Source: Primorskyibacter flagellatus (GTDB lineage Bacteria; Pseudomonadota; Alphaproteobacteria; Rhodobacterales; Rhodobacteraceae). From it: DNA of 64,000 bases. Below are positions 48,167-57,955 of this stretch, piece after piece. Location: positions 1,166,338 through 1,230,337 of the forward strand of contig NZ_BMFJ01000001.1 in the NCBI RefSeq assembly GCF_014638275.1, in the 5' to 3' direction. The position numbers were made by a program, and so were the translations under genes. The first letter of the stretch is position 1. Each line of letters opens with the position of its first letter. A model generated the notes under the pieces. That model ran no database searches and was not told the DNA's origin. It worked only from the letters and a program-made list of their open reading frames with translations.

Positions 48167-48231
48167 TCGTCCCCAGGCTTGACCCAAGGGTCTGGGGCCG
48201 GGGAGATCCTCGGGTCAAGCCCGAGGATGAC
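48167..48231. repeat. Inverted pair of 27-bp palindromic repeats (locus 3) plus short direct repeats
   Basis: A degenerate first unit (48167-48193) and an intact inverted partner (48205-48231, GATCCTCGGGTC... GATGAC). GGATGACGG then recurs at 48225-48233, 48241-48249 and 48258-48266. The region lies between the convergent cupin and pgi genes. Confidence 0.65.
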
Positions 48232-48270
48232 GGTTTGCTGGGATGACGGTCTGCCCAGGATGACGGGCTT

Positions 48271-49872
48271 CTACCGATGCCCCTGCACGTAGTGGACCAG
48301 CGCCATTGTCGACGGGTCCTTGTCCGCACCGGCGTCGGTGCCTGCGAGCACGGGGGCGAGGGATTTCGCGAGCTCCTTGCCAAGCTCCACGCCCCACTGG
48401 TCGAAGGAGTTTATGCCGAGGATCACGCCCTCGACAAAGACGCGGTGTTCGTAAAGCGCGACGATCTGGCCAAGGCGCCGGGGGGTCAGCTGCGGGTAGA
48501 TCAGCGTGGTGGAAGGACGGTTTCCGGGGAAGACGCGGTGGCGCGCCTGACGGTCGAGTTCTGCCCCGGTGAGACCCTTTTTCCGCATGATTTCGGTGGC
48601 TTCCTCCAGCGAGCGGCCGCGCATCAGCGCCTCGGACTGAGCGAGGCAGTTGGCGACGAGCAGGTCATGGTGATGGGCGAGGTCGGGTTCATGGCCCTTC
48701 GCGGCAACGAGGAATTCGCAGGGGATCACGCGGGTGCCCTGGTGGATCAGCTGGTAGAAGGCGTGCTGGCCGTTGGTGCCGGGTTCCCCCCAGACCACGG
48801 GGCCGGAGTGGACCGGCAGGGCGGCGCCGTCCATGGAAACGGATTTGCCGTTGCTCTCCATTTCCAGTTGCTGGAGGTAGGCGGGCAGACGCAGCAGGCG
48901 CTGGTCGTAGGGAAGGACCGCGCGGGTGGCGTGGCCGAGCCCCTGGTTGTGCCAGATGCCCGTCAGGGCCAGCATCACCGGCATGTTGTCGGGGAGCGGC
49001 GTGCCGCAGAAGTGCATGTCCATCGCGTGGGCGCCCGAGAGCATGTCGCGGAAATGGTCGGGGCCGATGGCGATCATCAGCGACAGACCGATCGGACCCC
49101 AGACGGAGTAACGGCCGCCAACCCAGTCCGCGAACCCGAAGACGCGGGAGGGGTCGATGCCGAACTCTGCCGTCAGGTCGGCGGCGGTGGAGAGCGCGGC
49201 GAACTGGGCGGCGGGGTCCGTGACCTTGCCGGCCATCCATGTCTTTGCCGTCTCGGCGTTGGTCATGGTTTCGATGGTGGTGAAGGTCTTGGAGGCGACG
49301 ATGACGAGGGTGGTCGCCGGGTCGAGGTGTTTCAGCGTATCGTGGATATGGGCGCCGTCGACGTTGGAGACGTAGTGCACGCGCGGACCGTCGCACCAGG
49401 GCGCAAGCGCGGCATGGGCCATGACGGGGCCAAGGTCCGACCCGCCGATGCCGATGTTGACGACATCGGTATAGGCGCCCCCTGCCCCGGCGATGTCGCC
49501 GGAGCGGATCGCGGCGGCGAAGGTCTCCATCCTCGTGAGCGTGTCGAGCACGCCGGGCATGACGTCCTCACCCTCCACCATGACGGAGGTGCCGGAGAGG
49601 TTGCGCAGCGCGGTGTGCAGGACGGCGCGCCCTTCGGTGTCGTTGATCTTCTCACCGGCGAACATGGCGTCGCGGCGGTCGGCGACCTGTGCGGTTTCGG
49701 CGAGGGAGAGGAGCGCGGCGCGGTCTTCCTCCGTCATCTGTGTCTTGGAGTAATCGAACAGAATGTCATCAAAAGTGACAGAGAACTCCGTCGCGCGGTT
49801 ACCCGATTGGAACAGTTCGGTGATGTTCCGGTTTTTCGCAGCGGCGCCGCGTTTCTCGATCTCGCTCCACAT
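48271..49872 (-). CDS. pgi: Glucose-6-phosphate isomerase
   Basis: 533 residues, standard class I length. The motifs [17 protein letters not shown], the family signature [29 protein letters not shown] and the terminal [13 protein letters not shown] are all present. It precedes no other gene on this strand; it lies 18 bases past the pgl stop in the operon order zwf-pgl-pgi, which feeds the Entner-Doudoroff and pentose phosphate routes. Confidence 0.96.
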   Translation of the reverse strand: MWSEIEKRGAAAKNRNITELFQSGNRATEFSVTFDDILFDYSKTQMTEEDRAALLSLAETAQVADRRDAMFAGEKINDTEGRAVLHTALRNLSGTSVMVEGEDVMPGVLDTLTRMETFAAAIRSGDIAGAGGAYTDVVNIGIGGSDLGPVMAHAALAPWCDGPRVHYVSNVDGAHIHDTLKHLDPATTLVIVASKTFTTIETMTNAETAKTWMAGKVTDPAAQFAALSTAADLTAEFGIDPSRVFGFADWVGGRYSVWGPIGLSLMIAIGPDHFRDMLSGAHAMDMHFCGTPLPDNMPVMLALTGIWHNQGLGHATRAVLPYDQRLLRLPAYLQQLEMESNGKSVSMDGAALPVHSGPVVWGEPGTNGQHAFYQLIHQGTRVIPCEFLVAAKGHEPDLAHHHDLLVANCLAQSEALMRGRSLEEATEIMRKKGLTGAELDRQARHRVFPGNRPSTTLIYPQLTPRRLGQIVALYEHRVFVEGVILGINSFDQWGVELGKELAKSLAPVLAGTDAGADKDPSTMALVHYVQGHR

Positions 49873-49890
49873 GGGGCTCTCCTGTCCGGG

Positions 49891-50562
49891 TCAGTCTGCG
49901 TAGTGAATCGTGGCGTCGCCGAGCAGGACGGAGACCGGGGCCTCCGCCGGCGTCAGGTGCCGGGCCTGTTCGATGGCGGCCTTCTTCTCGGCCCCCATGA
50001 TGACGACATGCGTGTCCATCGCGCCGCGCAGCACCGGGGCCGTGAGGGTCACGCGGGGTTCGGGTGCACCGGGGGCCCGCATCGGCAGCAGGACGGGGGC
50101 GTGGGAAGACAGCGCCTCCTCAAGCCGGTCGGCGCCGGGGAAGAGCGAGGCGGTGTGCATGTCCGCGCCCATGCCGACCAGCAGCACGTCGATCGGCAGC
50201 AGCGGGGCGATGGCGGCGGAGAGCGCGTCGAGGCTTTCTTCGGGCGTCGCCGTGTCGGCGCGCAGCGGGATCAGCGTGGCGGCGGCGGCGGGGCCGGTCA
50301 GGAGAGTGCGGCGCAGCAGCGCGGTGTTGGAGCGTTCGCTCGTCTCCGGCACCCATCTTTCGTCGGTCAGCATGACGTCGACCCGGTCCCAGTCGAGATG
50401 CACTGTCGAGAGCGCATCGAAGACCGGCCCCGGAGAGGTGCCGCCGGGCACGGCAAAGCTCACACGGTCGTTGCGCGCAAGGGCATTGCGCAACGACGAT
50501 GCCAGTGTGTCCGCGAGATCGAGGGCGAGCAGGTCGCGGTCTGGATAGGTGTTCCAGTTCAA
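49891..50562 (-). CDS. pgl: 6-phosphogluconolactonase
   Basis: Hydrolyses 6-phosphogluconolactone, 223 residues, DevB/SOL type. Seen: SFAVPGGTSPGPVFDALS near residue 36, MLTDERWVP, LLVGMGADMHTASLFPG and the terminal VSVLLGDATIHYAD. The start is a TTG at 50562, with GGAGATAAGG just upstream, and TTGA overlaps the zwf stop by two bases. A longer open frame that runs back into zwf is a shadow. Confidence 0.93.
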   Translation of the reverse strand: MNWNTYPDRDLLALDLADTLASSLRNALARNDRVSFAVPGGTSPGPVFDALSTVHLDWDRVDVMLTDERWVPETSERSNTALLRRTLLTGPAAAATLIPLRADTATPEESLDALSAAIAPLLPIDVLLVGMGADMHTASLFPGADRLEEALSSHAPVLLPMRAPGAPEPRVTLTAPVLRGAMDTHVVIMGAEKKAAIEQARHLTPAEAPVSVLLGDATIHYAD

Positions 50563-52016
50563 GACCTTATCTCCCTCCACCGGCGTCCGTCGCGGTGGAT
50601 CAGGGCCAGCGCGTCCTCGGGTCCCGAAGAGCCGGGTTCGTAGGTCACGGGCCTGTCGCCGCGGCTTTCCCATCCGCCGATGATCGGGTCGGTCCAGGCC
50701 CAGGCGGCCTCTACCTCGTCGCCGCGCATGAAGAGCGTCTGGTTGCCGCGGATCACGTCCATGATGAGCCGCTCGTAGGCGTCCGGCACCTCTTCCCCGT
50801 CGGGTCCGAGCGCGTCGGCAAAGGTCATGTCGAGCGGGACGTCGATCAGGCGCATGCCCCCCGGCCCGGGTTCCTTGATCGTGACGTCGAGATCCATGCC
50901 TTCGTTCGGCTGCAACCGAATTGTCAGAATGTTGCGATGGCGTCCGGCCTCGGGCCCGAAGATGGAATGCGGGGTTTCCTTGAACACAACGGCGATTTCC
51001 GAGGCACGCGCCTTCAGTTTCTTGCCGGTGCGCAGGTAGAAGGGGGTTCCGGCCCATCTCCAGTTGGAAATCCCGACGCGCAGGGCGATGAAGCTTTCCG
51101 AGGTCGCGCGGGGGTTTTCGACGTCGGAAATATAGTCAGGGCCGTTGCGCTTTTCCGGCCCGTACTGGCCGCGTACGATGTCGGCGGGTTCGACAGGGTT
51201 CAGGGCGCGGATCACCTTGAGCTTTTCGTCGCGCACGGCGTCGGGATCGAACTTGGCGGGCGGCTCCATCGCGATGAGGCAGAGCAGCTGCATCAGGTGG
51301 TTCTGCACCATGTCCCGCATGGCGCCGGAGCGGTCGTAATACTCCCCCCTGCCCCCGACACCGACGGTTTCTGCGACGGTGATCTGGATGTGGTCGACAT
51401 ATTGCGAATTCCACAGCGGTTCGAACAGCATGTTGCCGAAGCGGACCGCCATGAGGTTCTGCACCGTTTCCTTCCCGAGGTAGTGGTCAATGCGGTAGAT
51501 CTGGCTTTCGTGGAAATGCTGGGCCAGCACGTCGTTCAGGGCCTTCGCGGTTTCAAGATCCCGGCCGAAGGGCTTTTCAACCACGATCCGGCTGTCGCTG
51601 TCGGCCATGCCATGGGTGTGCAGGCGTTCGGCGAGATCCCCGAACAGCGAAGGCGCGACGGAGAAGTAGAAGGCGCGGACCTTTCCGGGCTGCATCAGGT
51701 CGGCGAGGGTCTTCCAGCCCTCCTCCCCCTTCGCGTCGACGTGGACATAGTCGATACGGTCGAGAAAGGCGTCGAGCGTGCCGGCCTCGCAATGGCTGGT
51801 GGTGTTGAATTCGGCAATCGCCTCGGCCACCATTTGGCGGTATTCGTCCTGGCTGTGGTCGGAGCGGGCGGCGCCGATGATGCGGGAATTCTCCTCCATC
51901 TGGCCGGAGCAGAAGCGGCGGAACAGTGCGGGCAGGATCTTGCGGCGGGCGAGGTCGCCGGTGCCGCCGAAGACAACTAGATCAAAGGGTTCCACCGGAA
52001 TAACGCGGGAGACCAT
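50559..52016 (-). CDS. zwf: Glucose-6-phosphate 1-dehydrogenase
   Basis: 485 residues, NADP-linked, first step of the oxidative branch. The coenzyme motif VVFGGTGDLARRK (residues about 14-26), the active-site RIDHYLGKE, EKPFGRD and the C-terminal DAYERLIMDVIRGNQTLFMR are intact. The start at 52016 has AGGAT seven bases upstream; the longer frame to 52319 is unsupported. It leads the zwf-pgl-pgi operon and is divergent from the radical SAM gene. Confidence 0.96.
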   Translation of the reverse strand: MVSRVIPVEPFDLVVFGGTGDLARRKILPALFRRFCSGQMEENSRIIGAARSDHSQDEYRQMVAEAIAEFNTTSHCEAGTLDAFLDRIDYVHVDAKGEEGWKTLADLMQPGKVRAFYFSVAPSLFGDLAERLHTHGMADSDSRIVVEKPFGRDLETAKALNDVLAQHFHESQIYRIDHYLGKETVQNLMAVRFGNMLFEPLWNSQYVDHIQITVAETVGVGGRGEYYDRSGAMRDMVQNHLMQLLCLIAMEPPAKFDPDAVRDEKLKVIRALNPVEPADIVRGQYGPEKRNGPDYISDVENPRATSESFIALRVGISNWRWAGTPFYLRTGKKLKARASEIAVVFKETPHSIFGPEAGRHRNILTIRLQPNEGMDLDVTIKEPGPGGMRLIDVPLDMTFADALGPDGEEVPDAYERLIMDVIRGNQTLFMRGDEVEAAWAWTDPIIGGWESRGDRPVTYEPGSSGPEDALALIHRDGRRWREIRS

Positions 52017-52172
52017 GCGGGCGATCCTTTCCTTACGGCGCGCGAGTTTGGGCGCTAACATAACGCTCGTCCGCGATTTCACAATGCCGCCAGACCCATT
52101 CATGAGGTTTGCGCGCGCCCTGTCCAGCCGGTAGACCCGCAGGGAACGGACATTTTCACGCCTGGGACGAAC

Positions 52173-53117
52173 ATGAAGGACCACGACGCCGCCAATATCG
52201 GCAAGTTCATCGACCCCGCGGTGACCGCGGACGGACAGGCGCGGGCCGTCGTGACGCTGGAGGGGATCGGGACGCTCTGGGTCAATACGGGGACGCTTTG
52301 CAACATTGCCTGCGCGCATTGTTACATCGAAAGTTCACCGGTTAATGACGCGCTGGTCTATCTGTCGGCGTCCGAGGTTTCCGCGGCACTGGACGATGTA
52401 TTGGCAAAGGGGCACCCGGTGACGGAGGTCGGGTTCACGGGCGGGGAGCCGTTCCTGAACCCGGAGTTTCCGGCGATGATCGGCGATGTTCTGGCACGGG
52501 GCCTGCGGGTTCTGGTGCTGACCAATGCAATGAAACCGATGATGCGGCCGCGCTGTCGGGCCGAGATCGCGCGGCTTGCGGAGGCCTATCCGGGACAGAT
52601 GGTGATGCGGGTATCGCTGGATCACTACGCGGCGCCCTATCACGACGCGGAACGCGGTGCTGGGGCCTTTGCGGAGTCGCTGACCGGCATGCGCTGGCTG
52701 CGCGACCTCGGTGTTGCGATGGCCGTTGCGGGGCGCGGGTTCTCCGGCGAGCCGGAGGCAGAGGTGCGGGCGGGCTATGCCGCGCTGTTCCAGGCGGAGG
52801 GCCTTGCGATCGACGCAGCCGATCCCGCGGCGCTGGTGCTGTTCCCCGAGATGGACCTTGGCGCGGAGGTGCCGGAGATCACGACGGCGTGCTGGGGACT
52901 CCTGGACAAGTCGCCTTCGGGCGTGATGTGCGCGTCATCGCGGATGCTGGTGAAGCGGCGCGGGGAGGCTCTGGCCTATGCGGCCTGCACCCTGCTGCCC
53001 TATGAGCCCGGTTTCGACATGGGGACGGAGGCGCCGGAGATCGGGCAGGAGGTCGCGCTGAACCATCCGCATTGCGCGAAGTTCTGCGTGCTGGGCGGGG
53101 CGAGCTGTTCGGGGTGA
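52173..53117 (+). CDS. Radical SAM protein with Cys-rich C terminus
   Basis: 314 residues. The radical SAM cluster is CNIACAHC (residues about 43-50) and the SAM-binding EVGFTGGEPF follows. The C-terminal region holds several extra Cys (ACWGLL, VMCASS, YAACTL and the last 20 residues with HPHCAKFC and GGASCSG), which suggests one or more auxiliary Fe-S clusters. Function unknown; Rhodobacteraceae often carry a similar stand-alone radical SAM protein. The zwf gene diverges 156 bases away. Confidence 0.8.
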   Translation: MKDHDAANIGKFIDPAVTADGQARAVVTLEGIGTLWVNTGTLCNIACAHCYIESSPVNDALVYLSASEVSAALDDVLAKGHPVTEVGFTGGEPFLNPEFPAMIGDVLARGLRVLVLTNAMKPMMRPRCRAEIARLAEAYPGQMVMRVSLDHYAAPYHDAERGAGAFAESLTGMRWLRDLGVAMAVAGRGFSGEPEAEVRAGYAALFQAEGLAIDAADPAALVLFPEMDLGAEVPEITTACWGLLDKSPSGVMCASSRMLVKRRGEALAYAACTLLPYEPGFDMGTEAPEIGQEVALNHPHCAKFCVLGGASCSG

Positions 53118-53276
53118 GGTGGCGCGTGGTCACAGGCGCGGAACAGCCATCCTGCGGGTCGGACCTTGTGCGAGCCGGGCGGTCGACGGGCCGCGGCTTG
53201 GCGATCTGACCTCGGAACCTCTTTATTCATGTCTGCCGTGGCAGCGTCACGCGCAAACGGAGCGCTGGCGTCACCT

Positions 53277-53308
53277 GATCGCCGGGCCGTGAGGGCGGCC
53301 CGGCGATC
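53277..53308. terminator. Perfect 13-bp hairpin between convergent genes
   Basis: GATCGCCGGGCCG (53277-53289), six-base loop, and its perfect inverse (53296-53308). It sits in the gap between the radical SAM gene and the convergent usg gene. A T-run is absent, so it may be a bidirectional terminator or stabiliser. Confidence 0.55.
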
Positions 53309-53357
53309 GCGCGGCGGCCTGCGGCCTTGTTCTGCGCGGATGCGCCCAGGATCGATG

Positions 53358-53627
53358 TCAATGCAGACGCAACTCTCCCACGCAGTTGCGCCATTCGCCC
53401 GGCGATATCTCCTTGCGGTGCGTGAAGCGGACGGAGTGCAGCGGGCCTTCGATCTTGTCCTGCCAGAACTCGATGAACTTGAAGAGCCTCGGGTGATCCG
53501 GCGCGATGTCGTAGTCCTGCCAGATATAGCTGTTCAGCACGCTCCGGTAATCCGGCATCCGATAGAAGATTTCAGCCGTCGTCAGGCCGTAGCCCCGAAG
53601 CATCATTTCCGTGTCGCTCATCGCCAT
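53358..53627 (-). CDS. usg: Usg family protein
   Basis: 89 residues, cytosolic, the full length of the family. The start MAMSDTEMMLRGYGLTTAEI, then DYRSVLNSYIWQDYDIAPDHPRL, and the end GEWRNC are the characteristic Usg sequence. AAGAGG is seven bases upstream of the ATG. The family is widespread in alphaproteobacteria but its role is unknown. It is divergent from gyrA across a 193-base AT-rich region. Confidence 0.85.
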   Translation of the reverse strand: MAMSDTEMMLRGYGLTTAEIFYRMPDYRSVLNSYIWQDYDIAPDHPRLFKFIEFWQDKIEGPLHSVRFTHRKEISPGEWRNCVGELRLH

Positions 53628-53820
53628 TTTCAGACCTCTTGTTGTTGCTTATAAGAAAATGATGCGCCGATCCGAATAATAATCAACAAAAACAGATTGT
53701 TATCAAACCGCCAGCGCGAGTGCCAAGAGAGCGGTCCGGGAGCCATTGCACCCCAGAAGACGTGGGTGCTATAGTCGCGTTCAACTATATATAGACGCTG
53801 CTACAGAACAGGCCCCGACA

Positions 53821-56580
53821 GTGACGGATACGCCAGAACCCCCTGAAAACACAGAGGAAACCCCGCGCACGCCCTATGAGGGGCCGACGGTGTCGATCGC
53901 CGACGAGATGCGGAACTCCTACCTCGACTATGCGATGTCGGTCATCGTGGCGCGGGCGATTCCCGATCTGCGCGACGGGTTAAAACCTGTGCACCGGCGC
54001 ATCCTCTACGCGATGCACGAGGTCGGGAACACCTTTGACAAGCCCTACCGGAAGTCCTCGCGCCCCGTTGCGGACGCCATGGGCAAGTATCACCCGCATG
54101 GTGATTCCGCGATCTATGACGCGCTTGTGCGGATGGCACAGGATTTCTCCATGTCGCTGCCGCTGCTCGACGGTCAGGGCAACTTCGGCTCCATGGACGG
54201 GGACAAGGCGGCGGCCTTCCGTTACACCGAAGTGCGGATGGCCAAGGCGGCGAACTACCTGCTTGAGGACATTGACAAGGAAACCGTCGATTTCGAACTG
54301 AACTACGACGGCAAGGACCGGGAGCCGGTCGTGCTTCCTGCCCGCTTCCCGAACATGCTGGTGAACGGCGCGGGCGGCATCGCGGTCGGCATGGCGACGA
54401 ACATTCCGCCGCACAATCTGGGCGAGGTCTGCGACGCGACGCTGGCGCTGATCGAGAACCCGGATCTGTCGGTCGAGGATCTGATCGAATACATTCCGGG
54501 CCCCGACTTTCCGACAGGCGGCATCATGCTGGGCCGGTCGGGGGCGCGTAAGGCGTATCTCGAGGGGCGCGGGTCGGTCATCATCCGCTGCAAGCAGCAT
54601 GTGGAGGAAATCCGCAAGGACCGCTGGGCCATCGTCATCGACGAGATCCCCTATCAGGTGAACAAGGCCGCGATGATCGAGAAGATCGCGGAACAGGTGC
54701 GCGAGAAGCGGATCGAGGGCATCGCCCATGTGCAGGACGAATCCGACCGGCACGGCGTCCGCGTCGTCATCGAACTGAAACGGGATTCCACGCCGGACGT
54801 GGTGCTGAACCAGCTTTGGCGGTTCACCCCGATGCAGACGCATTTCGGCTGCAACATGCTGGCGCTGAACGGCGGGCGGCCCGAAACACTTACGCTGTAC
54901 GGTTTCCTGTCGGCCTTCATCGGTTTCCGCGAAGAAGTCGTCGCCCGGCGCACTGCCTACCTGCTGCGGAAGGCGCGCGAACGCTCGCATATCCTCTGCG
55001 GTCTGGCCGTGGCGGTGAGCAATGTGGACGAGGTGGTTGCGACCATCCGTGCCTCTGCCGATGCCGCCGAAGCGCGGGAAAAACTGATGACCCGCCGCTG
55101 GCCTGCCGGGGAGATCGCACCCTACATCCGGCTGATCGACGATCCGACCCACAAGATGAACGAGGACGGCACCTACAACCTGTCTGAAACGCAGGCGCGC
55201 GCCATCCTTGAGCTGCGGCTGCAGCGGCTGACCCAGCTTGGCGTGAAAGAGGTCACGGACGAGCTGGAGGAGCTGGCGGGCAAGATCAAGGAATACCTTG
55301 AAATCCTCGGCTCCCGCGACCGGATCATGGGCATCATCTCGGATGAGCTGAAAGAGGTGCGCGACCTGTTTGCCGTGCCGCGCCGGACGGAGATCGTCGA
55401 CTGGTCGGGCGACATGGAGGACGAGGACCTGATCGAGCGCGCGGAGATGGTCGTGACGGTCACCGCCGGCGGCTATATCAAGCGCACCCCGCTCGAGGAT
55501 TTCCGCAGCCAGAAACGCGGCGGCAAGGGTTTGTCGGGCGGCGCGATGAAGGATGACGACGCGGTCACCACGCTGTTCGTCGCCAATACGCATACGCAGC
55601 TTTTGTTCTTCACGACGGAGGGCATGGTCTACAAGCTGAAGACCTGGCGCCTGCCGCTTGGCGGCCGGACGTCGAAGGGCAAGGCGATCGTGAATATCCT
55701 GCCGATCCCCTCGGGCGTGTCGATTGCCGCCATCATGCCGGTGGACCGGGACGAAGAGGAATGGGGCGACCTGCAGATCGTCTTCGCCACCTCGGCAGGG
55801 ACCGTGCGGCGGAACGCGCTGTCGGATTTCACCAACGTGATGCGCAACGGCAAGATTGCGATGAAGTTCGAGGGCGAGGACGAGGGCATGCGCCTCATCA
55901 ACGCCGCGATCTGCGGGCCGGAGGATGACGTGATGCTGTTCACCCAGTCCGGGCGGGCGATCCGGTTCCGGGCGGATGACGTGCGGGTCTTCAACTCCCG
56001 CGCCTCGACCGGGGTGCGCGGCGTCAGGCTGAACGAGAAGGACGAAGTCGCGTCCATGTTCGTTCTACCGCATTTCGCGGCGGAATCGGACGAGCGTGCG
56101 TCTTACCTCAAGATGCGGCGGGCCATGGCCGGGGACGTCGAACAGACCACGGACGAAGAGGAAGGCAATGCCGACATGCCGCTGAGCCAGGAGCGCTATG
56201 CGGAGATGTCGGCGGCGGAAACGCTGGTGCTGACGATCACGGCGGGCGGTGCGGGGCATATCAGTTCCTCGCACGACTATCCGGTGCGCGGGCGCGGCGG
56301 GATGGGTGTCACGGCGTGGGAAAAATCCATGCGCACGGGCATCATCATCGCGGCTTTCCCGGTCGAGATGGACGACCAGATCATGCTCGCCACCTCCAAG
56401 GGTCAGTCGATCCGGGTGCCGGTTGACGGTATCTCCTTCCGGTCGCGGTCCGCGGGCGGGGTGAAGGTGTTCGACACGGGCAAGAACGAAACCGTGGTCT
56501 CGGTCGCCCGCATCGTCGAACAGGGCGAGGACGAAGGCGATACCGGCGACGCAGCCGAGGGTGGAACGGAAGAGGCCTGA
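53821..56580 (+). CDS. gyrA: DNA gyrase subunit A
   Basis: About 919 residues from the GTG at 53821. The active-site tyrosine is Tyr135 in AAFRYTEVR, and the quinolone region reads [14 protein letters not shown] with Ser96 and Asp100 (E. coli Ser83 and Asp87), the common sensitive residues. The GyrA box is SQKRGGKG in the DNA-wrapping domain. Near residue 780 an acidic insert ([16 protein letters not shown]) is typical of alphaproteobacteria. An upstream in-frame extension to 53746 has no support. The stop overlaps the next gene's ATG (TGATG). Confidence 0.95.
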   Translation: MTDTPEPPENTEETPRTPYEGPTVSIADEMRNSYLDYAMSVIVARAIPDLRDGLKPVHRRILYAMHEVGNTFDKPYRKSSRPVADAMGKYHPHGDSAIYDALVRMAQDFSMSLPLLDGQGNFGSMDGDKAAAFRYTEVRMAKAANYLLEDIDKETVDFELNYDGKDREPVVLPARFPNMLVNGAGGIAVGMATNIPPHNLGEVCDATLALIENPDLSVEDLIEYIPGPDFPTGGIMLGRSGARKAYLEGRGSVIIRCKQHVEEIRKDRWAIVIDEIPYQVNKAAMIEKIAEQVREKRIEGIAHVQDESDRHGVRVVIELKRDSTPDVVLNQLWRFTPMQTHFGCNMLALNGGRPETLTLYGFLSAFIGFREEVVARRTAYLLRKARERSHILCGLAVAVSNVDEVVATIRASADAAEAREKLMTRRWPAGEIAPYIRLIDDPTHKMNEDGTYNLSETQARAILELRLQRLTQLGVKEVTDELEELAGKIKEYLEILGSRDRIMGIISDELKEVRDLFAVPRRTEIVDWSGDMEDEDLIERAEMVVTVTAGGYIKRTPLEDFRSQKRGGKGLSGGAMKDDDAVTTLFVANTHTQLLFFTTEGMVYKLKTWRLPLGGRTSKGKAIVNILPIPSGVSIAAIMPVDRDEEEWGDLQIVFATSAGTVRRNALSDFTNVMRNGKIAMKFEGEDEGMRLINAAICGPEDDVMLFTQSGRAIRFRADDVRVFNSRASTGVRGVRLNEKDEVASMFVLPHFAAESDERASYLKMRRAMAGDVEQTTDEEEGNADMPLSQERYAEMSAAETLVLTITAGGAGHISSSHDYPVRGRGGMGVTAWEKSMRTGIIIAAFPVEMDDQIMLATSKGQSIRVPVDGISFRSRSAGGVKVFDTGKNETVVSVARIVEQGEDEGDTGDAAEGGTEEA

Positions 56581-57443
56581 TGTTGAAGGGAAGCGAGAGC
56601 CGGATAGAGAACTGGGACGACCTGCGCTACCTGATGGCGGTTCACAAGACCGGCAGCATGAGCGCGGCGGCCCGGCTGCTGTCCACCAACCCGGCCACCG
56701 TGTCGCGCCGACTGGCGCGGCTGGCCGAGGCACTTGGCTATGAGCTGTTCCACAAGACACCCGAGGGCTGGGTGGCAAGCGATGCCATCGGCACCCTGCT
56801 GCAGAGCGTGTCGAGCTTCGAGGGCGAGATCGAGAGCTATCTCAACGCCAACGTGGCCCTGGGCGGTCAGATCGGCGGGGCGATTTCCATCGGCATGCCG
56901 GGATCGCTGGCGTTCGGCGTGCTGTATCCGCGCATCGCGGAACTGACGCGGGACTATCCGGGCATCCGGCTGTCCCTGCATGCCCAGACCTACCGTGAGA
57001 CGCTTGGGGAAAACGACCTCATCATCTCTCCGATCCGGCCGCAGCAGGGGCGGCTGATCGTGAAGCCGATCGGCAAGGTCCATGCCAACGTCTACTGCAT
57101 GCCGGACAGTCCCCGGAACGAAGGATGGATCGGGCTGCATCGCGACCATGACATGTACGAACCGATGCAGCGGGCCATGGACATCATGGGCGGTCGTCCC
57201 CCGTCGCTGCGGCTGGAGAACCTGCACGACACGGCGGATGCGATCCGGGTGACCGGCCTGCCGGGGCTGACGCTGCGTATCGACGCGGCGCTCAACCCGG
57301 ACATGAAGCTGTATGAACCGTCCAATCCGGACACGGAAACCGCGCTTTATCTGTGCTATCACGAGACCCGCCGCCGCGATCCGCTGCTGCAGGCGGTGAT
57401 CGACTGGGCCGCGCGGGCATTCGAACTGGCCGAAGACCTCTGA
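56580..57443 (+). CDS. LysR family transcriptional regulator
   Basis: 287 residues. N-terminal winged HTH: ENWDDLRYLMAVHKTGSMSAAARLL, then TNPATVSRRLARLAEALG. The C-terminal substrate-binding domain starts near residue 95 (IGGAISIGMPGSLAFGVLYP). Its ATG shares one base with the gyrA stop, so it is probably cotranscribed and translationally coupled. Inducer and target are unknown. Confidence 0.88.
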   Translation: MLKGSESRIENWDDLRYLMAVHKTGSMSAAARLLSTNPATVSRRLARLAEALGYELFHKTPEGWVASDAIGTLLQSVSSFEGEIESYLNANVALGGQIGGAISIGMPGSLAFGVLYPRIAELTRDYPGIRLSLHAQTYRETLGENDLIISPIRPQQGRLIVKPIGKVHANVYCMPDSPRNEGWIGLHRDHDMYEPMQRAMDIMGGRPPSLRLENLHDTADAIRVTGLPGLTLRIDAALNPDMKLYEPSNPDTETALYLCYHETRRRDPLLQAVIDWAARAFELAEDL

Positions 57444-57629
57444 TCCCCCTGCCCGTCGTGCCTTCGGGCCGTCACGACTCCCACTCTCCCTGCGGTTGAT
57501 GCTGATTGGCGTCACAATCCGCGCAGATTTGGTTAATTTGTTCCAATGCGGGTTTTATCATACTGATTGACTTGAAGACTCAACCCAAGCGAGCAATATT
57601 CACAACTGCGCTACATCTTTGGTGTGGCT

Positions 57630-57835
57630 CTCGTTCCAGCTGTCGGGCGCCATTCTCCGGGGCTTTCTACCCAACCTCCCTGACGATGCGCTGGCAGCTG
57701 GAACGAGTCGGAATCAGGTCCGCTCTCTCAGGCCCGTTGGCCCTGTGGTCCTTGTTCCGGCGTTTTCTGTGGTCTGACGATCTACCCCGTCATTCCCTCT
57801 GGACACTGGGCCGGCGCTCGCGTCGGCCCATTTTT
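57630..57835 (+). ncRNA. Candidate structured RNA with three stem-loops
   Basis: Stem-loop 1: CTCGTTCCAGCTG (57630-57642) pairs perfectly with CAGCTGGAACGAG (57695-57707) and extends inward by about seven more pairs around a bulged G. Stem-loop 2: CGGAA (57709-57713) with TTCCG (57755-57759), enclosing CAGG/CCTG. Stem 3 is a Rho-independent terminator (57807-57835). No reading frame of note covers it; the whole 512-base gap 57444-57955 lacks a gene. The 5' end is not known; I see no clear promoter. It matches no RNA family I can recall. Confidence 0.55.
57807..57835 (+). terminator. Rho-independent terminator
   Basis: TGGGCCGGCG/CGTCGGCCCA stem closed by a short loop, followed by TTTTT. It starts 364 bases past the LysR gene stop and 149 before the porin-like ATG, so it ends something transcribed from inside the gap, probably the candidate RNA. 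Confidence 0.8.
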
Positions 57836-57955
57836 CTTGCCGCTTCCGGTCATCTGTGGGCTCGGGGGCGCGGGATGTTGCCATTGGCAAAGGGTTTGCC
57901 GTTTACTTGCATCCGGGCCGCGTCCGGCCGGACATCTGAGGTGGAAGGAATTGTC

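Noticed and set aside
48277-50643. A 788-codon open frame antisense to pgi and pgl
   Set aside because: It spans two real genes and the gap between them, with no motif and no ribosome site.
57506-57955. Extension of the porin-like frame 150 codons upstream
   Set aside because: The stretch runs through the hairpins and the terminator at 57807-57835, and lacks a signal peptide. The ATG at 57956 has a strong ribosome site and a signal peptide.
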